64,000 nt of DNA, from NCBI GenBank assembly GCA_030145245.1, contig JAQYWC010000065.1, positions 217,459-281,458 of the forward strand, written 5' to 3'. Each line of letters opens with the position of its first letter. The stretch's first letter is position 1. The translations under genes were made by a program, and so were the position numbers. The notes beneath the pieces were generated by a model. It had not been told where the DNA came from. It ran no database searches and saw only the letters and a program-made list of their open reading frames with translations. Shown one piece after another: positions 35,348 through 43,986 of the stretch. The DNA comes from Desulfobacterium sp. GTDB taxonomy: Bacteria; Desulfobacterota; Desulfobacteria; Desulfobacterales; Desulfobacteraceae.

Positions 35348-37594
35348 CTAAGTGACACCCTTTGCGCCATCAAGCATTTCACGTATCTTATTGGCAAGGT
35401 CTTTTTTCGCAATGGGTTTCATGAGAACATTTTTGATCCCCAGCAATGCAGCCTCTTTTTCAGGTATTTTTTCGCTGAAACCCGTACAGAGCAATATGGG
35501 AATATCGGGTCGTATCTTTATCAGCTCGGCTGCCAGTTTGTCTCCGGACATGTTCGGCATGGCCATATCGGTGATCACCATGTCAAACTGATCAGGCGCA
35601 GCACGGAACATCTCCAGGATTTCGAGGCAGTTAACGTGTGAAACAACCTGATAGCCAAGGCGCTCCAACATCTGTTGTTCCATTTGAATAATCGCATCTT
35701 CATCATCCACCAGCATGATCCGTTCGCATCCCCCCCGGATCGGTTCTTTTGTTTGCCTGACGGTCTCTTCTGAATACTCCTTAGCCACTGGCAAGTAAAC
35801 ATGGAAATCCGTTCCTTTGCCCAATTCACTGCAAACCTGAATGGCTCCATCCATGCTTTTGACAATGCCGTGGACAACAGACAACCCCATTCCCGTACCT
35901 TTCCCTTGCTCTTTGGTGGTGAAAAAAGGGTTAAATATTTTTTCTGTCATCTGTTTATCCATACCCAGGCCTGTATCCGACACTGTCAGGCAAACATAAA
36001 GACCGGGCTTCATCGAAGGGTTTATCACTTCCGGTTCACCCAGCCAGACCTCTTTCAGCCCCACGGCCAGCTCACCCATATCCTCCATGGCATGATACGC
36101 ATTGGTGGTCAGATTCATTATAATCTGATGAATCTGTGTGGGGTCTGCCTTGATGCTTCCGCAATCGCTCCGGATCTTTTGTTTGATCTTAATGGTGGTC
36201 GGGATCGTGGACCGGATCAGTTTCATTGCTTCCTTGATAACCGGTTGAACCCGTATGGATTTCAATTCATTGCTGTCCTGATGGGAAAAGGTGAGAATTT
36301 GCTTTACCAGGTCACAGGCGCGCTGGGAACTGCTATAAATCGCGTTAAGACTATTGCGCAAGGAGGAATCTTCAGGGATATCCTCCAACAGCATCTCGGT
36401 ATAGCCGACAATTGGAGAGAGAATATTGTTAAAATCATGGGCAATTCCTCCGGCCAGCGTACCGATGGATTCCATTTTCTGGGATTGCTGAAGCTGGGCT
36501 TCAAGTCGTTTTTGCTCGGTAATATCCCTGAGGAAATTAAGGGCGGCAGGCCTTCCCTCCCACTGAATTAAAATGGTGTTGAGCTGCACAATTCTTTCTA
36601 TGCCGGGTTTGTTGATGATTCTAAAGGAATAACTGTTGACAATCCTTTCCCCCTTGAGGCGTCTTGTGTGCCTGTCCAGGACAATCGGTCTGTCTTCCGG
36701 ATGGATAATATTGCCAATATGCATTTTGACCAGTTCTTTTCCGGAATATCCGGTCAGCTTTTCTGTCTTTGGATTTGGGAATTTTATGACGCCGTCCTGG
36801 GCAATAAATATGGCATCACCGGCGTTGTCAACCAACAGGCGATATTTCTCCTCGCTTTTCCGCAGGTCCGTTAAAGCCAGGTCTCTTTCCTGCTCCCGTA
36901 TGGATAGATATTCGAGCATGCTGTTAAAGCCGGAACAGAGCACACCAATCTCATCGTTACCGCCGGCAGGCGCCCTGACCGAAAAATCCTCATTCGCTGT
37001 AATAGCCCGGGTTAAGCCGGCCAAGTGAAGCAGGGGACCGGATATCAATTTCTGGAGCCAGGCAGCCAGGATTACCGAAATGACGAACAGGGCAGCCATG
37101 CCGGGAAGAAGGCTGAAGAAAAGCGTTTTTGTCTTTTTCCACAGTTCAATGGTGTTGGCGCAGATATAAATGGTTCCGTATTGTTCATCCTGATACACGA
37201 CGGGCTTAACAATATGGAGGAATTGCCGGTCAAATCTCCCCTCGGTTAACGGCGGCGCTCTCTTTGATACGGCGATACCCTGGTTCCTGCGGAAAGAACC
37301 GAAAAGGTCCCCTTTTTTATCGAACAGGCAGGCCGCCTCAATAGTGGGAACCGCTTCAAGTTTCTTCAGGGCCTCTTCAGCCCCGGCCCGATCATGAAAT
37401 GTCAGGGTCGGCACACAATATTCCGCCACCAGCTGGGCATTGACCTGCATATTTTGCTTCATCTCTGTTTTAAGCATCTCATATTGCAGCCAGCCGTTCA
37501 GGGCGTATGCCATCAAAATACTGAGTGTGGCAACAAACAGTATAATTCCGATCAGTTTAACACGGATTGAATAATTTTTACCTGACATCATCAT
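35348..37594 (-). CDS. Hybrid sensor histidine kinase (CHASE8-like, HAMP, PAS, HisKA, HATPase, REC)
   Basis: This is a 748-residue inner-membrane kinase. Spans at about 12-30 and 160-185 flank an extracytoplasmic CHASE8-like region (VAEYCVPTLTFHDRAGAEEA). HAMP, PAS (KYRLLVDNAGDAIFIAQDG), HisKA with the phospho-histidine in GGIAHDFNNIL, HATPase (IIMNLTTNAYHAM, DTGLGMD, GKGTGMGLSVVHG) and a C-terminal receiver with its aspartate in DMVITDMAMPNMSG follow. The start overlaps the stop of the YfiR-like gene (ATGA). The set TonB receptor, YfiR-like, kinase suggests a signal route from outer membrane or periplasm. No response regulator with an output domain is adjacent. Confidence 0.9.
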   Translation of the reverse strand: MMMSGKNYSIRVKLIGIILFVATLSILMAYALNGWLQYEMLKTEMKQNMQVNAQLVAEYCVPTLTFHDRAGAEEALKKLEAVPTIEAACLFDKKGDLFGSFRRNQGIAVSKRAPPLTEGRFDRQFLHIVKPVVYQDEQYGTIYICANTIELWKKTKTLFFSLLPGMAALFVISVILAAWLQKLISGPLLHLAGLTRAITANEDFSVRAPAGGNDEIGVLCSGFNSMLEYLSIREQERDLALTDLRKSEEKYRLLVDNAGDAIFIAQDGVIKFPNPKTEKLTGYSGKELVKMHIGNIIHPEDRPIVLDRHTRRLKGERIVNSYSFRIINKPGIERIVQLNTILIQWEGRPAALNFLRDITEQKRLEAQLQQSQKMESIGTLAGGIAHDFNNILSPIVGYTEMLLEDIPEDSSLRNSLNAIYSSSQRACDLVKQILTFSHQDSNELKSIRVQPVIKEAMKLIRSTIPTTIKIKQKIRSDCGSIKADPTQIHQIIMNLTTNAYHAMEDMGELAVGLKEVWLGEPEVINPSMKPGLYVCLTVSDTGLGMDKQMTEKIFNPFFTTKEQGKGTGMGLSVVHGIVKSMDGAIQVCSELGKGTDFHVYLPVAKEYSEETVRQTKEPIRGGCERIMLVDDEDAIIQMEQQMLERLGYQVVSHVNCLEILEMFRAAPDQFDMVITDMAMPNMSGDKLAAELIKIRPDIPILLCTGFSEKIPEKEAALLGIKNVLMKPIAKKDLANKIREMLDGAKGVT

Positions 37595-38178
37595 ACCCCG
37601 CTTGACGACTCAACCAGCTTGGCAACCTTGAGAAGAAGATAGCTGATCGCAAGCCCCGATTGCCTGGCGGCCTTGTGGTTGATCTCAAACCGAACCTGAT
37701 TTTTTTCCATGTACATGTTGATGTGTACGCCACTCCTGCCATATCCGGTGCTATCGGCAATGGTCAGCACAGGGAAATCCCGGATAGCGGCAATGATCTT
37801 CTTCAGGCTGTCAGCATCGGTTTCTGAGATGAAAATCATATGACACCCGGGACACCCGTTAATCTCCTCCACTGTTTCCCAATGACGAATTTCAACAGTT
37901 TTTCCCTTGATGGGTTGATCGGCATACACCGTCTCAAGAACGGATTCAAAGGGGGTTCCGCCAATGATGCCAATGACAAATGGGGTTTCGATACGGTCAA
38001 CCCCTGCTTCCAATGGCCATTCCACAAAGCGGGTGAACCGTTCCAGAAAAATCGCCTTGAGCAAATACTCCTTGGAATTGAAACCGGTCTCCTGGGAGAA
38101 CGCGCCAAAAGGGATGAAGGCGAAAAATAAGACTGAAGTGACGATGATTTTGATAATAGGTGGAATTTTCTTCTCCAT
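37591..38178 (-). CDS. YfiR-like periplasmic protein (DUF4154)
   Basis: This is a 195-residue periplasmic protein with a signal peptide (IIKIIVTSVLFFAFIPFGAFS) and the DUF4154/YfiR fold (KEYLLKAIFLERFTRFVEWP, FVIGIIGGTPF, CHMIFISETDA, KVAKLVES). In Pseudomonas, YfiR represses the membrane cyclase YfiN. Here the membrane partner is more likely the histidine kinase whose gene overlaps its stop codon. The upstream TonB receptor ends one base after its start, so the three genes are one unit. Cysteines occur only in the GCPGC pair. Confidence 0.83.
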   Translation of the reverse strand: MEKKIPPIIKIIVTSVLFFAFIPFGAFSQETGFNSKEYLLKAIFLERFTRFVEWPLEAGVDRIETPFVIGIIGGTPFESVLETVYADQPIKGKTVEIRHWETVEEINGCPGCHMIFISETDADSLKKIIAAIRDFPVLTIADSTGYGRSGVHINMYMEKNQVRFEINHKAARQSGLAISYLLLKVAKLVESSSGV

Positions 38179-38179
38179 A

Positions 38180-40495
38180 TTAGAAACCGATCTCCAGCTT
38201 TACACCCACTGAAACAGGTTCATCGATAAAAGAGCTCAGCCTCGAATATTGATAGGCGATATCTTCATAAAATTGAATTTTATATCTGACATGATTATGA
38301 CTGATCAGGTTCATGGCGTATAACATCACGGTCATATCAGTGTTAACCGGCGGTTTCCATGTGAGCGAGACATTCATGGTAAAAGAGGGTTCCCCATAGC
38401 CATGATCTGTCATCTCATCATAAATGGCCTCCATCTCAGCCTTGGTTTCAACCGTGCCGTCGCGATCATGTGCATGAAGATAGTCCTCTAACAACTCTTT
38501 TTGATTCTGATCCCAATAGAATCGCCCGTTGACATGGGTGGAAAGTGTCTCTGTCCAGCGTTTATTCCAGAAGACTTTTATGGCATTACTTGGAAAATTA
38601 TTAATTCGATTCTCGGCATAGTCAGGAATGGTTACGGTTCCTCCAGCACCGTTTGACAGGTCCTGGGTGGGGGTGACCGTTGCATCCAGCCATTTCCAGC
38701 TGTTTTGGTTGATGTGGGAGTAGTTGACTCCCAATCTCCAATCATCTCTCTGGTATTGGATTTCAGTCTCAAAGCCCCACATCTTTAACTGCCCCGCGAC
38801 ATCAGATGTCTCCTTGGTGCCGATCCATTGAACTTCATCAAGGATATTATGGTACAGGTGCGAGTTCCAGGAGAAGTTCTCCTTTGTGTGGCTCAACATT
38901 ATTTCGTAATTTTCCAATATTTCATGCTCTGGAGAAACGGTATTTTCGCGATCAGCGACATACAGGTCCCCCATGTTAGGCGTGCGAACGGATCGTTGCC
39001 ACACTGTTTTCAAGATGTCATGCTCTGTAAGTTCGGTAATAAATGCGATCCTGGGGGAATAGGCCCATGTTGACCATTCATTTTTGTCTGCTCTTCCCGA
39101 TAGAATCAGCTGGGCGTATTTATGAAATTTAAGATTGGCTTCCATGAGAAAAGAGCCGGTCTCCAGGTGGGGTGCGTTAATGATTGTTACACCCCCCGGA
39201 CCATATTCCTGATAAAATGCGGAGGAGTCGTCCAAAACGGCTGAGCCAACAGGCGGTCTCATCTTCAGCAGAAACCGATCTTCATCTTCGCCCCATCTGG
39301 GGGCATAGTATTCATAGGAATAAGCAACGCCTGCGGCATACTTGAATCTGTCGTTATGGGCATAGGAGAGTATGGATTGGAGGCTATACTCATTTTCCGA
39401 ATAATTAGTAATATATTTCAGCAAGCTATCCTGGGCCGGGTCTGCCAGCAGTATTCCTGAAACATACCTGTATGAAAAAGAGTCAAACCCCGCCGTTGTT
39501 TTCAGGCTCCATCGCTCTGTAAATGCATGGTCATTTTTCAACTCAATGGCAAACACATCCCATCCCTGGCTGGCAAAATCATTTCCGTCCTGATAATTAC
39601 CGATATCGGTCATGTCATGCTGGCTGCCGCTTGTATATCGCATCCAGCCGGACCACTCTTCATAATCCAATGCCGCATGGAGTTTTATCTGGGGTTTATC
39701 CAAGGCATCTCCATAGTAATTTACCACAGGGGAACCTGTGCCCATATTCCCCCAATCTTTCCCCATGTAACCATAGCCAAACCCATGTGCTCTATCCACA
39801 AAATACCAGCCGGTATTTTCCTCTCCGTCTGAATTACTATAACTACCTGAGAAATAACAGTTTAAACCAGAGGGCAGCTTTTTTCCGTATGAGCCATGGA
39901 TGTTCTGATATCGGTACCTTTGGTTCAGTTCGCCACCCATTTTAATCCCGTCACTGGATTTGGCATCATGGGTAACAATGTTGAGAACACCACCAATAGC
40001 ACCTGAACCATAGGTGACAGAACCTGGCCCCCGGATGATCTCGATTCTCTGTATATCGCTAAGGTCCCGGTTGAAAATCTCTGCAAAAGGGCCGTCTCGC
40101 ATTTTCAAATTCATGTTTTTGCCATTCACCAACAACAGATAATGAAAATTCTGGTCGCCCAAAATTCCCCTGAATCCAAAACGGGAACCTTGGAAATGAT
40201 TCACAAAGGTTGCTCCCGGAACATAAACTTCCAAGAGATCCAAGATGGACCGGGCCGGGGTGACAGCGATATCCTCTGCGGTGATGACGGTCCTTGCAAC
40301 CGGAACTTTGGACCTATCCATACCGATCAGCGTTCCGGTATCGCTGCGGACATGCATGAGTTCGGCAAGGGAGAGTTTAAATAATTTTCTGTAACTCGGA
40401 TCGGACGAAGCCGTCAGGGGTGTCGGTAGAAAGTAAAACAGAGATAGAACGAAAAGAATAATCCGGAATCGCCCCATGGTCATACTATTCTTCAT
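38180..40495 (-). CDS. TonB-dependent receptor of a TonB/YfiR/kinase cluster
   Basis: This is a 771-residue outer-membrane receptor. ATG 40495 is chosen because the protein then begins with a normal signal peptide (IILFVLSLFYFLPTPLTA); the frame is open to 40600. The plug contains VARTVITAEDIAVTPARSIL, IQRIEIIRGPGSVTYGSGAI and GGVLNIVTHD, and a long barrel ends with the C-terminal phenylalanine of VGVKLEIGF. The region SLAELMHVRSDTGT after the signal resembles vibriobactin/heme-type receptors of deltaproteobacteria. It starts the unit with the YfiR-like protein and hybrid kinase. It may therefore be a transducer as well as an importer; the ligand is unknown. Confidence 0.85.
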   Translation of the reverse strand: MKNSMTMGRFRIILFVLSLFYFLPTPLTASSDPSYRKLFKLSLAELMHVRSDTGTLIGMDRSKVPVARTVITAEDIAVTPARSILDLLEVYVPGATFVNHFQGSRFGFRGILGDQNFHYLLLVNGKNMNLKMRDGPFAEIFNRDLSDIQRIEIIRGPGSVTYGSGAIGGVLNIVTHDAKSSDGIKMGGELNQRYRYQNIHGSYGKKLPSGLNCYFSGSYSNSDGEENTGWYFVDRAHGFGYGYMGKDWGNMGTGSPVVNYYGDALDKPQIKLHAALDYEEWSGWMRYTSGSQHDMTDIGNYQDGNDFASQGWDVFAIELKNDHAFTERWSLKTTAGFDSFSYRYVSGILLADPAQDSLLKYITNYSENEYSLQSILSYAHNDRFKYAAGVAYSYEYYAPRWGEDEDRFLLKMRPPVGSAVLDDSSAFYQEYGPGGVTIINAPHLETGSFLMEANLKFHKYAQLILSGRADKNEWSTWAYSPRIAFITELTEHDILKTVWQRSVRTPNMGDLYVADRENTVSPEHEILENYEIMLSHTKENFSWNSHLYHNILDEVQWIGTKETSDVAGQLKMWGFETEIQYQRDDWRLGVNYSHINQNSWKWLDATVTPTQDLSNGAGGTVTIPDYAENRINNFPSNAIKVFWNKRWTETLSTHVNGRFYWDQNQKELLEDYLHAHDRDGTVETKAEMEAIYDEMTDHGYGEPSFTMNVSLTWKPPVNTDMTVMLYAMNLISHNHVRYKIQFYEDIAYQYSRLSSFIDEPVSVGVKLEIGF

Positions 40496-40600
40496 AGATA
40501 CACCCCTGAAAGGTGATAGGAATAAAGATTCAACAGGTTCATAAACACGCTGAAAGAACAACAGCATCCTATTGAAATCAAACAATCCCCGGCAATACAA

Positions 40601-40988
40601 ACAGTCTACCCGAATGGTTGAATCGATCCCCTAGGCTTGCCGCATAGTAGCGAGTCTGAATCAGGCAACACCTATAGAATAGTAATTATTTATCGTTGGT
40701 TGTTAAGAATGGTCTTTGACAAGAATGCTCATATACGCCATACCGTGTCAAGGATTTTTACATCGTTGGATTTAAGACAAGATAGAATGGGGTTACGACG
40801 CCTGTCGCCACAGGCGTTTTCAATCTGAAGAATCGATTTTAAAGGGGGCCTTAACGGCGATGGGACACGCCGTTTTTCATGGAAAAAAACAAGGCCGGAC
40901 GCTCTTTCCTGAACTCCTTCCAGCAAACGGCAATGGACTGGAAAAAAGCAACCTCTTTCTGGACTAGCGCCCGGCTCTTTGGGTCTGA
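40601..40988. other. Intergenic region with a terminator-like hairpin
   Basis: No gene is supported. ACGCCTG (40798-40804) pairs with CAGGCGT (40811-40817) and is followed by TTTT on the plus strand. Upstream, TTGACA at about 40717 could start a short plus-strand RNA. Nothing shows that such an RNA exists. Confidence 0.3.
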
Positions 40989-42314
40989 TCAGCCGTTATT
41001 GTGTTGTTTGCCGTGGATCACGATGGCCAGGACGCTGCACACCAACAGCAGCAAACAATAGTGAACATTGGTGATCACCGTCAACGGTGAAATGACAAAG
41101 ATGGATGCGGTCAGGAGAATCTGGGCACCCCAGGGAATGATGCCCTGGCAGATGCAGGAAAAAATATCAAGGATTCCTGCAGACCGCTTGGGCTCGACCC
41201 CGTTGTTTTCAGCAATGTTCCTGGCCACATCCCCTGTTACCAGGATGGCAACGGTGTTGTTTGCCGTGCAGAGATTGGTCAGAAAGACCAGCAGCCCGAT
41301 GCCCAGCTCCGCAAACAGGATCTTGTTCTTCCCGGAGGAGAAGCGCTGGATGAACAGCTCCACTTTCCGCTCAAGAAAGGCCAGTCCCCCCTGCTCCTTC
41401 ATCAGGGCGCCCAGGCCGCCGATGAAGATGGAGAGGATAAAGATCTCCTGCATGCCGGTGAAGCCTGCATAGATATTCTTGGCATAGGAGAGAAAAGTAA
41501 AATCAGGTACGGTGATGAACCCTGCAACGCCTGCCAGCACCACCCCGGTAGAGAGCACGGCAAAGACATTGAGGCCGGAAAGGGCCATCACAAGGATGGT
41601 GGCATAGGGAACCACCTGTAGAAGCTGGTAGGGCTTGTCACCGTCAACAGCAGAGTCACCGCCCTGGAAAGCCAGGAACACCACGGTGATCAGGGCCGCA
41701 GGAACGGCAATGGAAAAATTGACCCGGAACTTGTCCTTCATGTTGCACCCCTGGGTCCGGGTGGCGGCGATGGTGGTGTCTGAGATGATGGAAAGATTGT
41801 CACCAAACATGGCCCCCCCCATGACGGCTCCAGCCACCAGGTGCAGATCAAGCCCGGCCTTGGGTGCAATGCCAAGGGCAATGGGGGCAAGGGCTGCGAT
41901 GGTGCCCATGGAGGTACCCATGGCCGTGGAGATCAGGGCCCCCACCACAAAGAGACCTGGAAGAAGAAAGGCTGAAGGGATCACTGCCATGGCAAGGTTG
42001 ACCGTCGATTCAACCCCCCCCGTGGCCTTGGCAACGGAGCTGAATGCCCCGGCAAGCAGATAGATCATGCACATGGCCATGATGTTGGAGTGACCCGCCC
42101 CGGAAAGAAAGTTCTCCACGGTCTGGTTCAGGGATTTTCTGGAGAGAATCACGGCAAGAAAAATGGCCGGTAGGGCTGCAACGGGGGTTGCAACCTGGTA
42201 AAAGGCAAAATCGGCTCCCGTGGCATGGAAATAGACCCCGCTTCCCACAAAAATGGCAAGAAACAGGGCCAAGGGTGCCAGGGCTCGTTTGGAGATGGGT
42301 GTTTCAGAACTCAA
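40989..42314 (-). CDS. Na+/H+ antiporter, NhaC family
   Basis: This is an inner-membrane antiporter of about 441 residues with some 11 spans. Family signatures are seen in LISTAMGTSMGTIAALAPIA, GAVMGGAMFGDNLSIISDTT and ANNTVAILVTGDVARNIA. I chose the TTG at 42314, with AGAGGAAG 8 bases upstream; an ATG at 42344 and one at 42398 are in frame and would add 10 or 28 residues. It exchanges sodium or a related solute (malate/lactate in some NhaC relatives) for protons. It stands alone between unrelated genes. Confidence 0.82.
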   Translation of the reverse strand: MSSETPISKRALAPLALFLAIFVGSGVYFHATGADFAFYQVATPVAALPAIFLAVILSRKSLNQTVENFLSGAGHSNIMAMCMIYLLAGAFSSVAKATGGVESTVNLAMAVIPSAFLLPGLFVVGALISTAMGTSMGTIAALAPIALGIAPKAGLDLHLVAGAVMGGAMFGDNLSIISDTTIAATRTQGCNMKDKFRVNFSIAVPAALITVVFLAFQGGDSAVDGDKPYQLLQVVPYATILVMALSGLNVFAVLSTGVVLAGVAGFITVPDFTFLSYAKNIYAGFTGMQEIFILSIFIGGLGALMKEQGGLAFLERKVELFIQRFSSGKNKILFAELGIGLLVFLTNLCTANNTVAILVTGDVARNIAENNGVEPKRSAGILDIFSCICQGIIPWGAQILLTASIFVISPLTVITNVHYCLLLLVCSVLAIVIHGKQHNNG

Positions 42315-42385
42315 TGGACGGCTTCCTCTTTTAATTAGTAACATTGTTAAATTATTGCCAAATGCCGCATAACAGCAAAACTGGC

Positions 42386-42414
42386 ACCGTATCAACAATG
42401 GGCCGCTCCGTCAA
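42386..42414 (-). promoter_or_regulatory. Possible promoter of the antiporter gene
   Basis: On the minus strand, TTGACG (42414-42409), a 17-bp spacer and TACGGT (42391-42386) lie about 75 bp before the chosen start. The -10 is poor. Confidence 0.3.
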
Positions 42415-42460
42415 GTTTAGTAGCTAAAAATGCACGGTTTTTTGGGTTCGGCTGCCTTCC

Positions 42461-43282
42461 CTACCAGGTGATGTGGGTTGCATGGAGAAGGGCACCGACC
42501 AGCAGATAGAGCCCGGCTGCCATGGCCGCGTATCCAAAAACCATATAGATTGCCTTTCGGGCCAGGGGCACCTCATCGGTCAGACGTTCCCCAAGCTTGC
42601 CGTCGGTCTTGAGCCTGTCCAGCCAGGCCGGTCTCTCCCGGGCCATGGTTTCAAGCCGTGCGCTACCCTGGAAGATGGATCGATCCATGGGAAAATGCCG
42701 TGGCCGGAGGTGGCCGATGAAAAAATGGATCATGAACACGTGGCCCATGGCCAGCAGCGCTTCCAGGCGGTGAACCCAGAAGGCCACATTGAGGCTCCAC
42801 CCGGGCATGAAGGAAGAGGCAAAGATGGGGTAGGCCAGCATCAGGCCGGAACCGCCCAGGATCACCATTCCCCAGAACACGGCCCAGTAATCGAATTTTT
42901 CCCAATATCCCCAGCGATCCAAGGACGGCTCCGGGCAAAGCCCGAAGAACCAGCCCACATGTTGAAGAAAATGCCCCAGGTCCCGGGGGTGGGGCACCAT
43001 GGAGTCCGGCCCCATGAGGCATCCGGGCAGTTGCCTCCATTGGATGCAAAACAGGAGGTAGACAAGGTGAAGGGCAAAGACGCCAAGCATGAACAGGCCT
43101 GTGCCCCTGTGGATCTCCCCAGCCCCGTCATACCCGCCGAACACAAGGCAGAGCGCCTTGCCCCATGGGGTCTCCATGTACATCCGTCCCAGACCCGATG
43201 CCGCCTGGATTAAAAAAGTGAAGACCAGGAGGCCGTGGAAAAGGCGCTGGATGGGCGTAAATCGGTAGAGTCGCTTGCTCAT
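42461..43282 (-). CDS. Membrane cytochrome b, formate-dehydrogenase-gamma-like
   Basis: This 273-residue protein has about five membrane spans and histidines placed as in di-haem cytochromes b of formate dehydrogenase or Ni-Fe hydrogenase (RLFHGLLVFTF, EIHRGTGLFMLGVFALHLVY, FWVHRLEALLAMGHVFMIHF). It probably exchanges electrons between menaquinone and the two multihaem cytochromes encoded just upstream, with which it overlaps by 4 bp (stop/start). No catalytic dehydrogenase gene is adjacent. Confidence 0.85.
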   Translation of the reverse strand: MSKRLYRFTPIQRLFHGLLVFTFLIQAASGLGRMYMETPWGKALCLVFGGYDGAGEIHRGTGLFMLGVFALHLVYLLFCIQWRQLPGCLMGPDSMVPHPRDLGHFLQHVGWFFGLCPEPSLDRWGYWEKFDYWAVFWGMVILGGSGLMLAYPIFASSFMPGWSLNVAFWVHRLEALLAMGHVFMIHFFIGHLRPRHFPMDRSIFQGSARLETMARERPAWLDRLKTDGKLGERLTDEVPLARKAIYMVFGYAAMAAGLYLLVGALLHATHITW

Positions 43283-43965
43283 GGCGTGCTCCCGGGTTTT
43301 GATGGTTTATCCCTGCTAAAGAGTTCCCGGATGGCCCACAGAACGGTGTGGGGGATGAAAAGGGCAAAGGTTCCCCCGGCGATTCCGATCATGATCCAGA
43401 AGGCCCAGGCCAGGACCGGAAATGTCCGGAAGGTCGAGGCCAGGGCCGGATTGGGTTCATGGATGATGTATCCGCCATAGGATGCGCTGGCCCCCTGGTG
43501 GCATTTGGAGCAGACATAGGCGTGCCTCCGGATGGGATTGAGGGGTGACCGGTAGTGATGGATGCTGGCGATGGGTTCCCCACCGTGGCACTGGCGGCAG
43601 GTGAGGTTGCCACGGATGGAGTGGAGGTTTTCCGAGGCCTTGGTGTGGCAGCTCTCACAGGTCCGCCTATTGTAGAAGGAAAGGGCCCTGTGGGAATCCC
43701 CAAGGCGGCTTCGATTGCGGACACTGGCCGCCGTTGGGCTGTAGGGAAAAACGCCCTCCCGGAGACCGGTGATGCCGATGAGGGGCCGCTGATGGCGGGG
43801 CCGGGTTTCATACGCTTCGTAATAACCGGTGCTGGCTTCATAGGCCTTGTACCTGTAAAGGGGGGAGGCGGCCTCCTCCTGGGCCGGGCTTGCCTGCCCC
43901 CACAAAACAGCTGAGGCCACCAGAAGGCCTGCCAGCCACCTGGGAATTATTCGTTTCTTTTCCAT
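43279..43965 (-). CDS. Membrane-anchored three-haem cytochrome c
   Basis: This is a 228-residue protein exported by a signal peptide (WLAGLLVASAVLWGQASPA). It has three haem-binding CxxCH motifs (CESCH, CRQCH, CSKCH) between residues about 100 and 155. A membrane span follows (FPVLAWAFWIMIGIAGGTFA, extending to about 210), with a short cytoplasmic tail. It is placed between the eight-haem lipoprotein and the cytochrome b, so it is a likely periplasmic relay to the membrane b-type subunit. Confidence 0.87.
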   Translation of the reverse strand: MEKKRIIPRWLAGLLVASAVLWGQASPAQEEAASPLYRYKAYEASTGYYEAYETRPRHQRPLIGITGLREGVFPYSPTAASVRNRSRLGDSHRALSFYNRRTCESCHTKASENLHSIRGNLTCRQCHGGEPIASIHHYRSPLNPIRRHAYVCSKCHQGASASYGGYIIHEPNPALASTFRTFPVLAWAFWIMIGIAGGTFALFIPHTVLWAIRELFSRDKPSKPGSTP

Positions 43966-43986
43966 GACGTCCTCCCTGGCATGGTT

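Noticed and set aside
40879..41061. 60-codon frame between the TonB receptor and the antiporter
   Set aside because: Overlaps the antiporter 3' end, has no ribosome-binding site and no similarity that I recognise.
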